DNA of 64,000 nt from Patiriisocius marinus (GTDB lineage: Bacteria > Bacteroidota > Bacteroidia > Flavobacteriales > Flavobacteriaceae): assembly GCF_008974325.1 (NCBI RefSeq), contig NZ_BKCG01000003.1:1-64000 (forward strand), in the 5' to 3' direction. Positions 6,625 to 15,536 of the stretch are shown one piece after another (the stretch's first letter is position 1; every line of letters begins with the position of its first letter). The notes beneath the pieces are model-generated. The model was not told where the DNA came from. It was given only the letters and a program-made list of their open reading frames with translations, and searched no databases. A program made the position numbers and the translations under genes.

Positions 6625-9249
6625 TTATTCTTTAATAAATTTTAACGTGTGTTTTAAATTTTCGCCTTGTATTTCAATAAAATAAATCCCGGTTGATAGT
6701 GTAGTTAGGTCTACTTGATATTGCGTAGTAGTGGTCGTTAAGTGCTCGGTTTTAAGCAATCGCCCATTTAGATCGTACATTAGTATTTCAGAAAAAGGAA
6801 TTTGACTTTTAATATTTAAAATGTTGCTTGAAGGATTTGGATAGATTGAAACACTATCTAAAGGAGCTTCAGAAACAGAAAAAATAACGTCTTCTTCAAC
6901 CACTGTTGTCTCATTATTCGTGATGATTGGAAAATTATAATCAAAGTAGATTTCCGCTTGGTTGCTAAAGGTATCGCCCAATACTAATGTTGGGATTGTT
7001 TTAATTTTAAATACCACAAAGCCGTCGTTAGTCGCATCGTCAAAAGGCAACTCAATGTTTTCAAAAATGAATTCTACTTCATTTCCATTTAGCACTCTTG
7101 TAGTAAAATTGTGGCTTGCGTATATTGGGACAAAGGTGCTAACATCTAAGGTTGTAGTATCAAGTATATCCTTCACCACAATATTTGTAGCATTTGCAGT
7201 TCCGTTATTTTCAAAACGAATTATATAATGTACATATTCACCCACTTGTTCTGGTGTAATGCTTTTTCCTTGTAAACATTTTTTAACATTAGGGTCAAAG
7301 GAGTTTACAACTGTTTGATCTAGCTCAAATACATTGGTTTCTGGAGTTTCATCTGTATTTACAGGATTAATAGTTGCCGTGTATCTAAGCTCATCGTCAC
7401 CATTAAGTGGAAAGTCTGGGTCAGTTGGTGTGTTTAATAGCATGGTAACAGCTATTTCACGCGTTTCAAAAGGAAGTAGGTTCGTATATTCCCAGGTAAT
7501 ATTCCCTTCAATTTGAGTCGTTATAGCAGGCACAGCCATTTCAAATTCCATTACTGTATCATCAAAAGCAATATCGATTACACCAGATAGGACTGTTGTT
7601 CCTGTATTCTTATAAATAAGCTTGTAGTTGGCCTCAAAACCAGGTTGCGCATCATTTAAAGGCACTAGTATGATTTCGGCATCATTGTATGCCATACTTG
7701 GAGTCACACAATAATCCTGAACAAACGGACTTGCATCTGTAGGGAAATCTAAGGTAATAGTTGAAGGGCTAACCGTCCATAAGTCTAAATTAGTAAGATG
7801 GGTGTTTAATTCAAAAGTACCTTCTGGCAAGGTATAGGAGTAATTGTTATTATTTGTAGCGTAAAAGGTTTCGGTATCGGTACCATCACTCACTTGAAAC
7901 TGTAAATCGAATATAGGACCATTTGAAACGGTACATCCAGCTCCTAAATCTATAAGTACATCTCCAGTTATTTCGAAATATTCTCCACCTAATCCAAATG
8001 AGCAATACGAATTTATAACTGCTGGCTGGCTGCTATTACTATAGCCATTTTCAACAATGCTTAACTCATCTGTATCAATACAGATATACTCAATAGCGGT
8101 GTCACTACTGCTATTAAATTGTTGTAATATATCGCCATTTTTTAAAAGCAGCTGCGTAAAATTACAACTAGATAATGTAATGCGTTCTGTTCTAAGTGTT
8201 GTCAAATCAATAGGTAGGGTAGTTGTTATATTCTGAAATGTTAAAAACCGAATACCCGCTACGTTAGTTAAACTAATGTTAGATACAGCACCTTCAATAA
8301 TATCTAAAGAGGAATTAAGCGAACTATCTATATAGCCGAAATTGCAATTATCTATAATTATAGCTTCTTGAAGAAAGTACAGGTCTAAACTCCCAATAGT
8401 TGTCGAATTATTAGTTATTGAAACTGAATTTGCACCACGAATGGAAACATCTTTCAAATTTTGATTGTTGAAAGTGATGTCTAAGTTTGATATGGTATTC
8501 TGAGTATCATCTAGATCAAAGTCTACAATTTCTAATAACGGTGAAGCATCACTACCAATTAGTGTTGTTGTATTTTCTGAATAGTTAAAATTAAACTCTT
8601 CTAAAACGGTGTTGTTTGAAATATCTAAAGTGGTCCCAATAAAATCTGCAATAGTAGCATATTTTAAGGCTGGCATTCCGGCTAAGTTTAATGTAGAAAA
8701 AGTACCATCTAGGATTCTTAATTCTTCAAGATTGTTATGTACGCCAAAAATTAGATTATCAGTTAAATGCGTACTCTGTACTCTTACGTATTCTAGGCTT
8801 GGTAAGTTTGTTAAATCGAAAACAGGATTGTTGAAACCTACATTTTGAAGATAAAAATCGGTCAATAAGGGATTGTCAAAAACAAAACTATCAATAGCAG
8901 TAGATAATTTAAGTGTTTGCAGCGATGTCCATACACTAGTATCTAAATGAGTGATATCAATAGTAGAAATATCAAGGTATTCTAAGTTTATGAAATTTTC
9001 AAAACCGCCTATATCTTCAATATCGTGTGCTAAGGTATTAAATTTAAAACGTATCACTTGCTGTGCTTCGGTAAACTGAATTTCTCCATCGTTGTTGAAA
9101 TCTGCTGTTGCATTAAACGTACCGTCACCATTAGTATCTACGCAAAGGTTGTTGGTTAGAAAGGAGAGTAAATCTGGATCATCAAATTGGATATTTTGAC
9201 TAAAACCAAATACCGAAACAAATAGTAAACAAAAGGTAATTTTATACAT
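6625..9249 (-). CDS. Secreted LRR-like protein with T9SS sorting tail
   Basis: An 874-aa exported protein with a signal peptide at residues 1-18 (ending VFGFSQ). A calcium-loop-like segment with two DxNxDG motifs (around residues 38-56, DTNGDGTFN and DFNNDGEI) comes next. A long region to about residue 420 has irregular leucine-rich strands, as in BspA-like LRR proteins. Then come beta-sandwich domains, including a DUF11-like segment with NNGTANATNIVVKDIL. The last ~75 residues are a type IX sorting domain (SIYPNPSSNILNI ... GIYFIEIQ ... HTLKFIKE). It should be exported by T9SS and cleaved or anchored at the surface. Its substrate is unknown; adhesion is possible. Confidence 0.85.
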   Translation of the reverse strand: MYKITFCLLFVSVFGFSQNIQFDDPDLLSFLTNNLCVDTNGDGTFNATADFNNDGEIQFTEAQQVIRFKFNTLAHDIEDIGGFENFINLEYLDISTIDITHLDTSVWTSLQTLKLSTAIDSFVFDNPLLTDFYLQNVGFNNPVFDLTNLPSLEYVRVQSTHLTDNLIFGVHNNLEELRILDGTFSTLNLAGMPALKYATIADFIGTTLDISNNTVLEEFNFNYSENTTTLIGSDASPLLEIVDFDLDDTQNTISNLDITFNNQNLKDVSIRGANSVSITNNSTTIGSLDLYFLQEAIIIDNCNFGYIDSSLNSSLDIIEGAVSNISLTNVAGIRFLTFQNITTTLPIDLTTLRTERITLSSCNFTQLLLKNGDILQQFNSSSDTAIEYICIDTDELSIVENGYSNSSQPAVINSYCSFGLGGEYFEITGDVLIDLGAGCTVSNGPIFDLQFQVSDGTDTETFYATNNNNYSYTLPEGTFELNTHLTNLDLWTVSPSTITLDFPTDASPFVQDYCVTPSMAYNDAEIILVPLNDAQPGFEANYKLIYKNTGTTVLSGVIDIAFDDTVMEFEMAVPAITTQIEGNITWEYTNLLPFETREIAVTMLLNTPTDPDFPLNGDDELRYTATINPVNTDETPETNVFELDQTVVNSFDPNVKKCLQGKSITPEQVGEYVHYIIRFENNGTANATNIVVKDILDTTTLDVSTFVPIYASHNFTTRVLNGNEVEFIFENIELPFDDATNDGFVVFKIKTIPTLVLGDTFSNQAEIYFDYNFPIITNNETTVVEEDVIFSVSEAPLDSVSIYPNPSSNILNIKSQIPFSEILMYDLNGRLLKTEHLTTTTTQYQVDLTTLSTGIYFIEIQGENLKHTLKFIKE

Positions 9250-9346
9250 CCAGATATGTTTTATTTATGAATTCACGAATATGAAAAATAAGTAAAACAA
9301 ATAAGACTAAAATACTAATGAGCATTTTTTTAAAAGCGGGGAGTAG

Positions 9347-10114
9347 CTAGGCGTTTTTTGTGTGTGTATTTGCCGGTATTTTTTTTCGTTGCTGGTATTT
9401 TCGTCTGGTTTTTATGATACGGTATCTTAAATCATCATAAATTAAACTAATGAGTAAAATCACTGCGCCAAAAATAAGCGTGTTTAGTTTTAAGTCAAGT
9501 TTTGAATAAAGAAAACCTCCAAATAATCCACCTGCAAAAAAGAATAAAATAATATAAATACGGAGTTTGATATTGGCTTTCAGCTTATGTCTAACGGAAT
9601 AATATTTCGGAAAAAACAGTTGCGAAATGTCAATACCTAAGTCAGTGAAAAGTCCTGTTAAATGGGTAGTTCTCACCACTGCATTAGAAATTTTAGTTAC
9701 AAACGAGTTCTGAAGTCCCATCGCAAAAAGCAACAAACATACTAATAGATCTGAAAAACTCATTTCAACAAAATTGCTTAATACACCAATAGATATTAAA
9801 ATGAGCGATTCGATTAAAGTAGGAAGTAAATAAACGTTTAGCTTTTTATTTTCCTTGTACTGTTCAATGAGAAAACTAGATACAAATGAGCCTGTTAAAA
9901 ATGAAAAAATATAGAGGAAATAAATGGTTCCTTTCCAAAATTCAAAATCGGCTACGTCATTAATAAATAGCGCAAAGTGACCCGTAACATTGGTTGTTAA
10001 TTGTTTAAAGGAAAGGAATCCCGTAACATTTACAATACCAGCAACAAAGGATAAAATAGTTGCAATACGAAGATTATGTTTTAAAGTTCTGCTTTTGCCT
10101 TGGTGTCTAAACAT
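9347..10114 (-). CDS. YoaK/DUF1275 family membrane protein
   Basis: The 255-aa protein matches DUF1275 (YoaK): an N-terminal FVAGIVNVTGFLSF segment followed by the NVTGHFALFIN motif around residues 41-52, and about six membrane helices up to residue 225. The RTTHLTGLFTDLGI loop near residues 148-161 is also characteristic. The C-terminus is a short basic tail. The family is widespread and has no established substrate. It is a single gene, 97 bp after the start of the divergent-function T9SS gene in the same orientation. Confidence 0.88.
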   Translation of the reverse strand: MFRHQGKSRTLKHNLRIATILSFVAGIVNVTGFLSFKQLTTNVTGHFALFINDVADFEFWKGTIYFLYIFSFLTGSFVSSFLIEQYKENKKLNVYLLPTLIESLILISIGVLSNFVEMSFSDLLVCLLLFAMGLQNSFVTKISNAVVRTTHLTGLFTDLGIDISQLFFPKYYSVRHKLKANIKLRIYIILFFFAGGLFGGFLYSKLDLKLNTLIFGAVILLISLIYDDLRYRIIKTRRKYQQRKKIPANTHTKNA

Positions 10115-10220
10115 GCAATTTCCATTTAGTTATTTACTATTCATACAGCTGTTGAGTATGTGGAATGAAGCAGGTTTAAGTGCGAGGAATTTCCGAAGGA
10201 AAATTAGACGTTGTAAACAT

Positions 10221-10262
10221 AAAACAAGCTACATTTTAAGTTTTGAAACGTAGCTGTTTTAT
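10221..10262. terminator. Stem-loop terminator candidate
   Basis: AAAACAAGCTAC and GTAGCTGTTTTA flank a loop of about 17 bases, with A/T runs on both outer sides. It could terminate the 58-aa gene upstream on the minus strand. The rest of 10115-10290 holds no gene I can support. Confidence 0.5.
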
Positions 10263-10290
10263 ACCCTGATGTCATTTCTTTTTTTACTTG

Positions 10291-10467
10291 TTATTCAGTT
10301 TTTTGGTTTGTATTCTTCTTGCTAAAAGGAATCCATTTCAATATTAATCCTAATCCAACGGCGCATAAAATACCTGATATGGTGTGCATAATAGTATTGT
10401 CAAGTAAAGAATAGCCTATGAGACTAAAGGCAATAATAGCAACTCCTTTTATTTGTGATTGATCCAT
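10291..10467 (-). CDS. Small 58-aa membrane protein
   Basis: A complete ATG-TAA ORF of 58 residues, MDQSQIKGVAIIAFSLIGYS at its start. Two short hydrophobic segments (about residues 8-22 and 29-45) are followed by a basic tail (KWIPFSKKNTNQKTE). It has a hydrophobic core with charged ends, and a stem-loop at 10221-10262 follows. Small proteins of this layout are common in Flavobacteriaceae but I know no function. The alternative is chance, but the composition argues for a real gene. Confidence 0.6.
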   Translation of the reverse strand: MDQSQIKGVAIIAFSLIGYSLLDNTIMHTISGILCAVGLGLILKWIPFSKKNTNQKTE

Positions 10468-10661
10468 AACCTTAAATTTGTTCAGAGATTGAACAGATTA
10501 AAAAACAATTGCGAAAAGATGTTAAATCTATTCTGCTTCTTGTTTTATTTTTTTTTTATAAAATTATAGATTTTTTCCATAATTGTAACAGATAACTTTC
10601 AGTAATTAATTTATAAGAAATTTTAAGCAAAGTTGAGTAAATGCTATCTATTAAAGGTAGT

Positions 10662-11495
10662 TTATAGATATACTATTAATGGTAATTCAGGTCTTAAATC
10701 AATTGTTTTATCTTGAATATTATTATCAAAATACAACTCCATTAAATGTTCCTTCCCGTTTTGAATACTTATATTTTCAATACCGTTAATTGCAGTAATA
10801 GTTTCCGTTTGTGTGTTTGTGCCTGTAGTTGTGATACTGATTTTAGTCACTTTTTCAGCCTCGTTTGGGTGTTTATAAAATGATCTCGCAAATGCGTATT
10901 CGTCAGGTATGTTTTTTAAATCGGATATTGTTTCGAATTTAGTGGCTTCAATTTCTGGATAGACCACAAAAATAGAAGGCTCTTTGAGGTTTATTTTAGA
11001 ATTTTTAGCCGAATAGATACTTTCGTTTTCTTCCATCCATTCTTGATGATAGCGTATTTTTTCAAAAGGAATTTTTTCGATGTTATATTCTTTTACTTGC
11101 AAAGCAATACTAAATGGGGAAGCGCCATTTGTTTCAAAATTTACACGTTCCTTAAAATCTAATGCTGTATTAAGCGCATTATTCGCGTCAAACTCATTTT
11201 GATGATACACAAATATTAATTCGAGATACCCATTTAAGAAGTAAAAATATTTTCCCGTAGTCCCTTGTCCGGTATGTATTAGCGATAGAGAATCTGGAAC
11301 TGCATAAAACCCAATATCTGTTAAACGCTCTTTTGCTTTTGTTGGATTTTTAACCCAAATATTAAAATGATCAACAATTAAATCTGAAGATACTATTTCA
11401 GATTTTTCATTCACTTTTTCAACGTCCTTAACATCCTTACAAGCGGTAAAGCTTATAATTAAAATTAGGAAACTTATGAATTGGTTAATGGTCAT
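10662..11495 (-). CDS. Glyoxalase-like domain lipoprotein
   Basis: A 277-aa lipoprotein with lipobox SFTAC, Cys19. Residues 41-75 (VDHFNIWVKNPTKAKERL) are the opening strand and helix of a Glyoxalase_3/glyoxalase-like (VOC) domain, where the His after VD is normally a metal ligand. The middle and C-terminal parts repeat a beta-alpha-beta-beta-beta pattern, as expected for VOC proteins. It is probably anchored facing the periplasm or the outer-membrane lumen. The substrate is not predictable. A transcript-end hairpin lies upstream (11544-11584) and belongs to the acetyltransferase gene or is bidirectional. Confidence 0.72.
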   Translation of the reverse strand: MTINQFISFLILIISFTACKDVKDVEKVNEKSEIVSSDLIVDHFNIWVKNPTKAKERLTDIGFYAVPDSLSLIHTGQGTTGKYFYFLNGYLELIFVYHQNEFDANNALNTALDFKERVNFETNGASPFSIALQVKEYNIEKIPFEKIRYHQEWMEENESIYSAKNSKINLKEPSIFVVYPEIEATKFETISDLKNIPDEYAFARSFYKHPNEAEKVTKISITTTGTNTQTETITAINGIENISIQNGKEHLMELYFDNNIQDKTIDLRPELPLIVYL

Positions 11496-11543
11496 TTAAT
11501 TGAGTGCAATAAACGGTTAGGTAACGTAGAACCAAATTTGTTT

Positions 11544-11584
11544 AAATCTAAATGAAGTAATAATTAATTACTTCAGATTTTTTT
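11544..11584. terminator. Hairpin with T-run
   Basis: GAAGTAAT-AATTA-ATTACTTC (stem 8 bp) is extended by AAATCT/AGATTT across a four-base bulge and followed by T7 on the plus strand. The neighbouring genes are both on the minus strand, so it may act weakly on the acetyltransferase transcript. Confidence 0.4.
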
Positions 11585-11668
11585 CAGACCTATTTTATTA
11601 TAAATCTATAGAAGCAAATATTCCAATTAATAGTCTAGTGGTAGCGCATTGTTTTAATGATATTACGC

Positions 11669-12124
11669 TTAATTAGTGAATCTTCGTTCAAATTTTATTT
11701 TTCTAATGCCGTGGTCAGTATCCCATTGTTTTACTTCTTTAAATCCAAATTTTTTATACAATTGAGTCGCTGGTCCATTTTCTAATCCTGTTTCAACTAT
11801 AAAAAGTTTTGAATCGAAAGTTTCAAAAACAAACTCCATCATTTTTTTTGCAATTCCTTGTCTAAAAAAACGTGGATCTACCACTAAGCTATTAATGTGT
11901 GTAAATTCGTTATTAGTAGTTATTTCAATTACTGCAGCAAGTTCCTTCTCTTTTAAATATCCAAAAAATGCTGTTTCACTAATCACAAAATTTTCAATGG
12001 TTCTTTTTAGAGGAGGGAAATCTACAGCGTTTAAAAGTTCGGCTTCTATTTTATATGACAACTGAAAAACAGCGCGTATTTTTTCAGCTATTTCTATATC
12101 CTTGTTTTGGAGTCTTTCTATCAT
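11669..12124 (-). CDS. GNAT family N-acetyltransferase
   Basis: A 151-aa single-domain acetyltransferase. The acetyl-CoA binding motif A is visible as the strand INSLVVDPRFFRQGIAKKMM (residues 78-97, R-Q-G-I-A as the Q/RxxGxG/A loop). Motif B follows with NGPATQLYKKFGFKEV (residues 121-136). The length fits the family. The donor is acetyl-CoA; the acceptor amine cannot be predicted. It is 35 bp downstream of the pentapeptide-repeat gene on the same strand and may be co-transcribed with it. Confidence 0.88.
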   Translation of the reverse strand: MIERLQNKDIEIAEKIRAVFQLSYKIEAELLNAVDFPPLKRTIENFVISETAFFGYLKEKELAAVIEITTNNEFTHINSLVVDPRFFRQGIAKKMMEFVFETFDSKLFIVETGLENGPATQLYKKFGFKEVKQWDTDHGIRKIKFERRFTN

Positions 12125-12158
12125 TTTATAGCGTTTCTTACAAGTATAACCTTTCTTA

Positions 12159-12731
12159 TTATTCGATAAGGAGATGGTATTTTTTTAAAAGTCCACTTAT
12201 TGATTCTTGGGAAAATTTAGCTCCTTTTATTTGATTGTTTTCAGGATCAATGGTAAAGTTATGGGAAGTTCTAAAATCAGTTTTTTTTAGATTGGTATTG
12301 TTGAATGTAGCATTTTGTAAATCACAATTTTGAAAAATAGCGGAGCTTAAATCACATCCACTAAAATCAACTTCTTGTAATTTAGCATTTTTAAACAACG
12401 TTTTTACAAGCTTCAATTTGTAGAAAGACGAATGGTTAAGTTGACAATGATCAATTTTAATAGAAAAGCCAAAGTCGCTACATTTTTCAAAATTTAACCC
12501 TAGCATTTTACAATCTTTAAATACTACATTTTGAAAGCCAGTTTGATACATGTTAGCTGTACTTAAATTACAGTCATGAAATTCACAATCTATAAATCTA
12601 ATGCTAGACAGGTTTGTATTTGTGAAATTACAATTTGAGAATGTACACGATTCGTAGTCTGCTTTTTCAAGTCCTTTTTCCGAAAAATCTTTTCTTTCGA
12701 ATAGTTCATCTTCTATAAACTGTTGTTCCAT
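12159..12731 (-). CDS. Pentapeptide-repeat protein, Qnr-like
   Basis: The 190-aa protein is almost wholly pentapeptide repeats A(D/N)LXX with central Phe or Leu: SCTFSNCNFTNTNLSSIRF, DCEFHDCNLSTANMY, and DFSGCDLSSAIFQNCDL near residues 123-140. A non-repeat insertion around residues 80-90 (CSDFGFSIKI) and the C-terminal helix-like end (IKGAKFSQESISGLLKKYHL) resemble the Qnr/McbG group, right-handed beta-helix DNA mimics that protect gyrase. Quinolone protection is a family-based inference; many chromosomal homologues have no tested role. Confidence 0.8.
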   Translation of the reverse strand: MEQQFIEDELFERKDFSEKGLEKADYESCTFSNCNFTNTNLSSIRFIDCEFHDCNLSTANMYQTGFQNVVFKDCKMLGLNFEKCSDFGFSIKIDHCQLNHSSFYKLKLVKTLFKNAKLQEVDFSGCDLSSAIFQNCDLQNATFNNTNLKKTDFRTSHNFTIDPENNQIKGAKFSQESISGLLKKYHLLIE

Positions 12732-12854
12732 GTACTATTGATGTTTCTTTAATACGTTATAATAACGATGCTGGTTTTAATTAATTACAGGTTTACATTT
12801 CTAAAGGAATAAATAGACTAGAGTAAGGTTTATGTTTGAAAAATATCAACGATA

Positions 12855-13661
12855 TTATGGAATTATATATTCAAAAGTAAAGTACCTATTTTCCTCAAAG
12901 ATATTTTTTATAATACAACTGTTACCCTCAAATTCAGGGGTGTAATTTTTAATATATGAGTTTCTAGTAAGTGTTAGAGGGGTGCTTGAAGAATATTTTA
13001 GTTTTAGAATTAAAATTATGTCTTTTAAATCGGATAAAATTGTACTTCCAATAGGATCATTATCTTCCCCATTAACGTAATTTGAATAGGTGTATGTGGA
13101 GTTGCTAAAGGTGTTAGAAACTATTTGATTTTGTTCGTTTCTTGTATAAAATTCTTCATTGTACATTGGAGGATTTATAGAGTAATAATATCTAGTATTA
13201 TCAACATATCCATCTGTATGAAATATTTCAATTTTATTATCGCTCAAACTTGAATTAAGCGTGAAAGAGGTATCAGTTATTACAATATCATCATACTCAA
13301 TAACCGTATTAAAAGTACTATCATATTCATTCATACTTTTAAATACAATTTTTGAAACAGCTTCTCCTTCATAGACAATATTATATTGAAAAGAAGTTAT
13401 TGTGGTATAATCTGCTGAAAAAATTTCATTTATTCTATAGTTGCTATCGTAAAAAACTTCGTGTATGGCTGTAGGAGCCTCATATTCAAATAATCTGCTT
13501 TTTTTGTACAATTTATCGCAAGGATATATTAGTTCTTGTTCTTGTTCTTGTTCCTGCTCTTGTTCTTGTTCTTCGTTTTCGTCAGCTACATTATCATCAG
13601 TATTACAAGAGACAATACTTGTGAAAAATAGTAGCAATAGTATAAAAGTGCTCTTTTTCAT
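12855..13661 (-). CDS. Lipoprotein with Glu-Gln dipeptide tract
   Basis: A 268-aa lipoprotein: lipobox SIVSC with Cys19, then an acidic linker and six consecutive EQ dipeptides (residues 31-42) that separate the membrane anchor from a beta-rich domain. The rest (YDSNYRINEIF ... YNIVYEGEAVSKIVFKS) has the strand pattern of flavobacterial YD-repeat-like or DUF4595-type surface lipoproteins. I recognise no enzyme motif. It starts 42 bp downstream of the sodium:solute symporter gene and could be its last operon gene. The hexamer repeat makes its linker length prone to change. Confidence 0.7.
   Translation of the reverse strand: MKKSTFILLLLFFTSIVSCNTDDNVADENEEQEQEQEQEQEQELIYPCDKLYKKSRLFEYEAPTAIHEVFYDSNYRINEIFSADYTTITSFQYNIVYEGEAVSKIVFKSMNEYDSTFNTVIEYDDIVITDTSFTLNSSLSDNKIEIFHTDGYVDNTRYYYSINPPMYNEEFYTRNEQNQIVSNTFSNSTYTYSNYVNGEDNDPIGSTILSDLKDIILILKLKYSSSTPLTLTRNSYIKNYTPEFEGNSCIIKNIFEENRYFTFEYIIP
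13536..13571. repeat. In-frame hexanucleotide repeat (TTGTTC)6
   Basis: Six units of 6 bp encode EQ on the minus strand; one unit is CTGCTC. A change of copy number keeps the reading frame and changes only linker length of the lipoprotein 12855-13661. Confidence 0.9.
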
Positions 13662-13703
13662 TTTTTTTTCATTTAAAGATGCTAAAAAACCTGGTGTTTA
13701 CTA

Positions 13704-15404
13704 TTATTCAGTAATAACAATAGGTTTATCTCCATCCTTTGGTAATACCACTTGTAGTACTACTGCAATACCCATAACAATAGCACAACCTACAAGGTTA
13801 AGCCATAGATAAGGCATTAGATCTATCCACCAGAAATATAGGATGATTGCTTGTGTAATTAATGCAGCGATAAATACTGCACGACTTCCTACAAATTTTA
13901 TAAAAAATGCCAAAAGGAAAATACCAAGCACATTTCCGTAGAAAATAGATCCTATAATATTTACTAACTCAATTAAATTTTCAAATAAATTAGCAACCGA
14001 GGCAACACAAATAGCTATAATTCCCCATAGTAATGTAAACCATTTAGAGGCGTGTACATAATGCTTTTCACCTTTTCCTTGATTGTTACGTTTGTACAAA
14101 TCGATGGTAGTGGTAGAGCCTAATGCATTTAATTCAGATGCTGTTGAGGACATTGCAGCACTTAAAATAACTGCTAGTAACAGTCCAATCATTCCTGTAG
14201 GGAGATTGTTTAAAATAAAGTGGATAAACACATAATCCTTATCGTTTGTTTCGGCTTTTGGGTTTGCTTTTTTTATTGTTGCTCTCGCTCTATCTCTTAA
14301 GGCTTCTTGGTTTTTATTAAGACTTGCAATTTCAGATAAAAGTTGGGCTTTTTCTGTTGGTATTTCGGCTCTGCTATACGTAATTTGTTTTTTCTTAATA
14401 GCAGCTTCTAATGTAATTTGCTCACCTTCTAGGGCTGCATATTCTGCAGCAAATGGAGATTCTCTTACGTCTTCAACAGCACTTGGATTAAAGTGAATAG
14501 GGGAGCTGTTAAACTGGTAAAAAACAAATACCATAACACCCACTAATAATATAAAAAACTGCATTGGTACTTTTAATAGACCATTAAAGATCATTCCCAT
14601 TTGCATTTCCTTCATAGAGCGTCCACTTAAATAACGCTGCACTTGGCTTTGATCTGTCCCAAAGTACGATAGTGCTAAAAAAGTACCACCTATTAATCCA
14701 CTCCAGAAAGTATATTTATTATTAAAATCGAAAGAAAAATCTAATACATCTAGTTTTCCACTAGCACCTGCAATTTCTAATGCTTTGGTAAAGTTTACAT
14801 CTAGCGGTAAGTAATTCAGAATAATTAAAAATGCGAGAAACATTCCTAAAAATATAATTCCCATTTGCTGTTTTTGAGTCACACTCACAGCTTTGGTACC
14901 ACCACTAACGGTGTAGATAATTACTAAAACACCTATCCCAATATTTAAATATACTAAGTTCCATCCCAATACTGCCGAAAGGATAATGGCTGGTGCAAAA
15001 ATGGTAATTCCTGCTGCAAGACCCCGTTGTATTAAAAATAGAATAGCTGTTAAGGTTCTGGTTTTTAAATCGAACCTAGTTTCTAAATATTCGTAGGCCG
15101 TAAAAACTTTGAGTCGGTGATAAATAGGGATAAACACAAGGCAGATAACCACCATCGCAATAGGCAGACCAAAATAAAACTGAACAAAGCCCATACCACT
15201 ATGGAAGGCTTGTCCTGGTGTAGAGAGAAAGGTAATGGCACTTGCTTGTGTTGCCATAACACTAAGCCCAATTGTCCACCAGCGAGAATCGCTACCACCT
15301 TTTAAATAATCTGTTACATCTTTGTTTGAGCGTGCTTTATAAGTACCATAAAGAACAATAAAAACGAGGGTCCCGATAAGGATATACCAATCTAGATTCT
15401 GCAT
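13704..15404 (-). CDS. Sodium:solute symporter (SSS family)
   Basis: A 566-aa transporter of the SSS family (LeuT fold), with about 13 membrane helices. Family marks are the TQASAITFLSTPGQAF segment at residues 52-67, YEYLETRF at 104-111 and GTDQSQVQRYLSGRS at 249-263. Residues 300-390 form a hydrophilic, charged, coiled-coil-like insertion between helices that most SSS members lack. The substrate is not predictable; coupling to the PIG-L deacetylase suggests a sugar or a deacetylated product. Its ATG directly follows the TAA of the 43-aa gene (TAAATG), so translation is probably coupled. Confidence 0.9.
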   Translation of the reverse strand: MQNLDWYILIGTLVFIVLYGTYKARSNKDVTDYLKGGSDSRWWTIGLSVMATQASAITFLSTPGQAFHSGMGFVQFYFGLPIAMVVICLVFIPIYHRLKVFTAYEYLETRFDLKTRTLTAILFLIQRGLAAGITIFAPAIILSAVLGWNLVYLNIGIGVLVIIYTVSGGTKAVSVTQKQQMGIIFLGMFLAFLIILNYLPLDVNFTKALEIAGASGKLDVLDFSFDFNNKYTFWSGLIGGTFLALSYFGTDQSQVQRYLSGRSMKEMQMGMIFNGLLKVPMQFFILLVGVMVFVFYQFNSSPIHFNPSAVEDVRESPFAAEYAALEGEQITLEAAIKKKQITYSRAEIPTEKAQLLSEIASLNKNQEALRDRARATIKKANPKAETNDKDYVFIHFILNNLPTGMIGLLLAVILSAAMSSTASELNALGSTTTIDLYKRNNQGKGEKHYVHASKWFTLLWGIIAICVASVANLFENLIELVNIIGSIFYGNVLGIFLLAFFIKFVGSRAVFIAALITQAIILYFWWIDLMPYLWLNLVGCAIVMGIAVVLQVVLPKDGDKPIVITE

Positions 15405-15536
15405 TTAGGCGAAATGATTCATTAATAAATAAAAGAGGTAAATGTAGAAGGCGTTCATTAACAGAACGAATGTAAATTTCTTTTTCCACACCACTTTATG
15501 CTTCACTATTTCTATTGGGTCTTCTTGTGATTTCAT
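15405..15536 (-). CDS. 43-aa membrane peptide coupled to symporter
   Basis: A 43-residue ORF starting MKSQEDPIEIVKHKVVW, with a basic KKK stretch and then one hydrophobic helix (about residues 21-39). Its ATG overlaps the stop of the PIG-L gene (TAATG) and its TAA abuts the symporter ATG (TAAATG). It therefore sits exactly between two co-transcribed genes with no spare bases, which strongly supports a real, translated gene. One helix with a cytosolic charged N-terminus would fit a small transporter subunit. The function is unknown. Confidence 0.75.
   Translation of the reverse strand: MKSQEDPIEIVKHKVVWKKKFTFVLLMNAFYIYLFYLLMNHFA

Noticed and set aside
13465-13812. Plus-strand ORF rich in Ser-Cys repeats
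   Set aside because: It is the antisense frame of the EQ hexamer repeat in a convincing lipoprotein gene.
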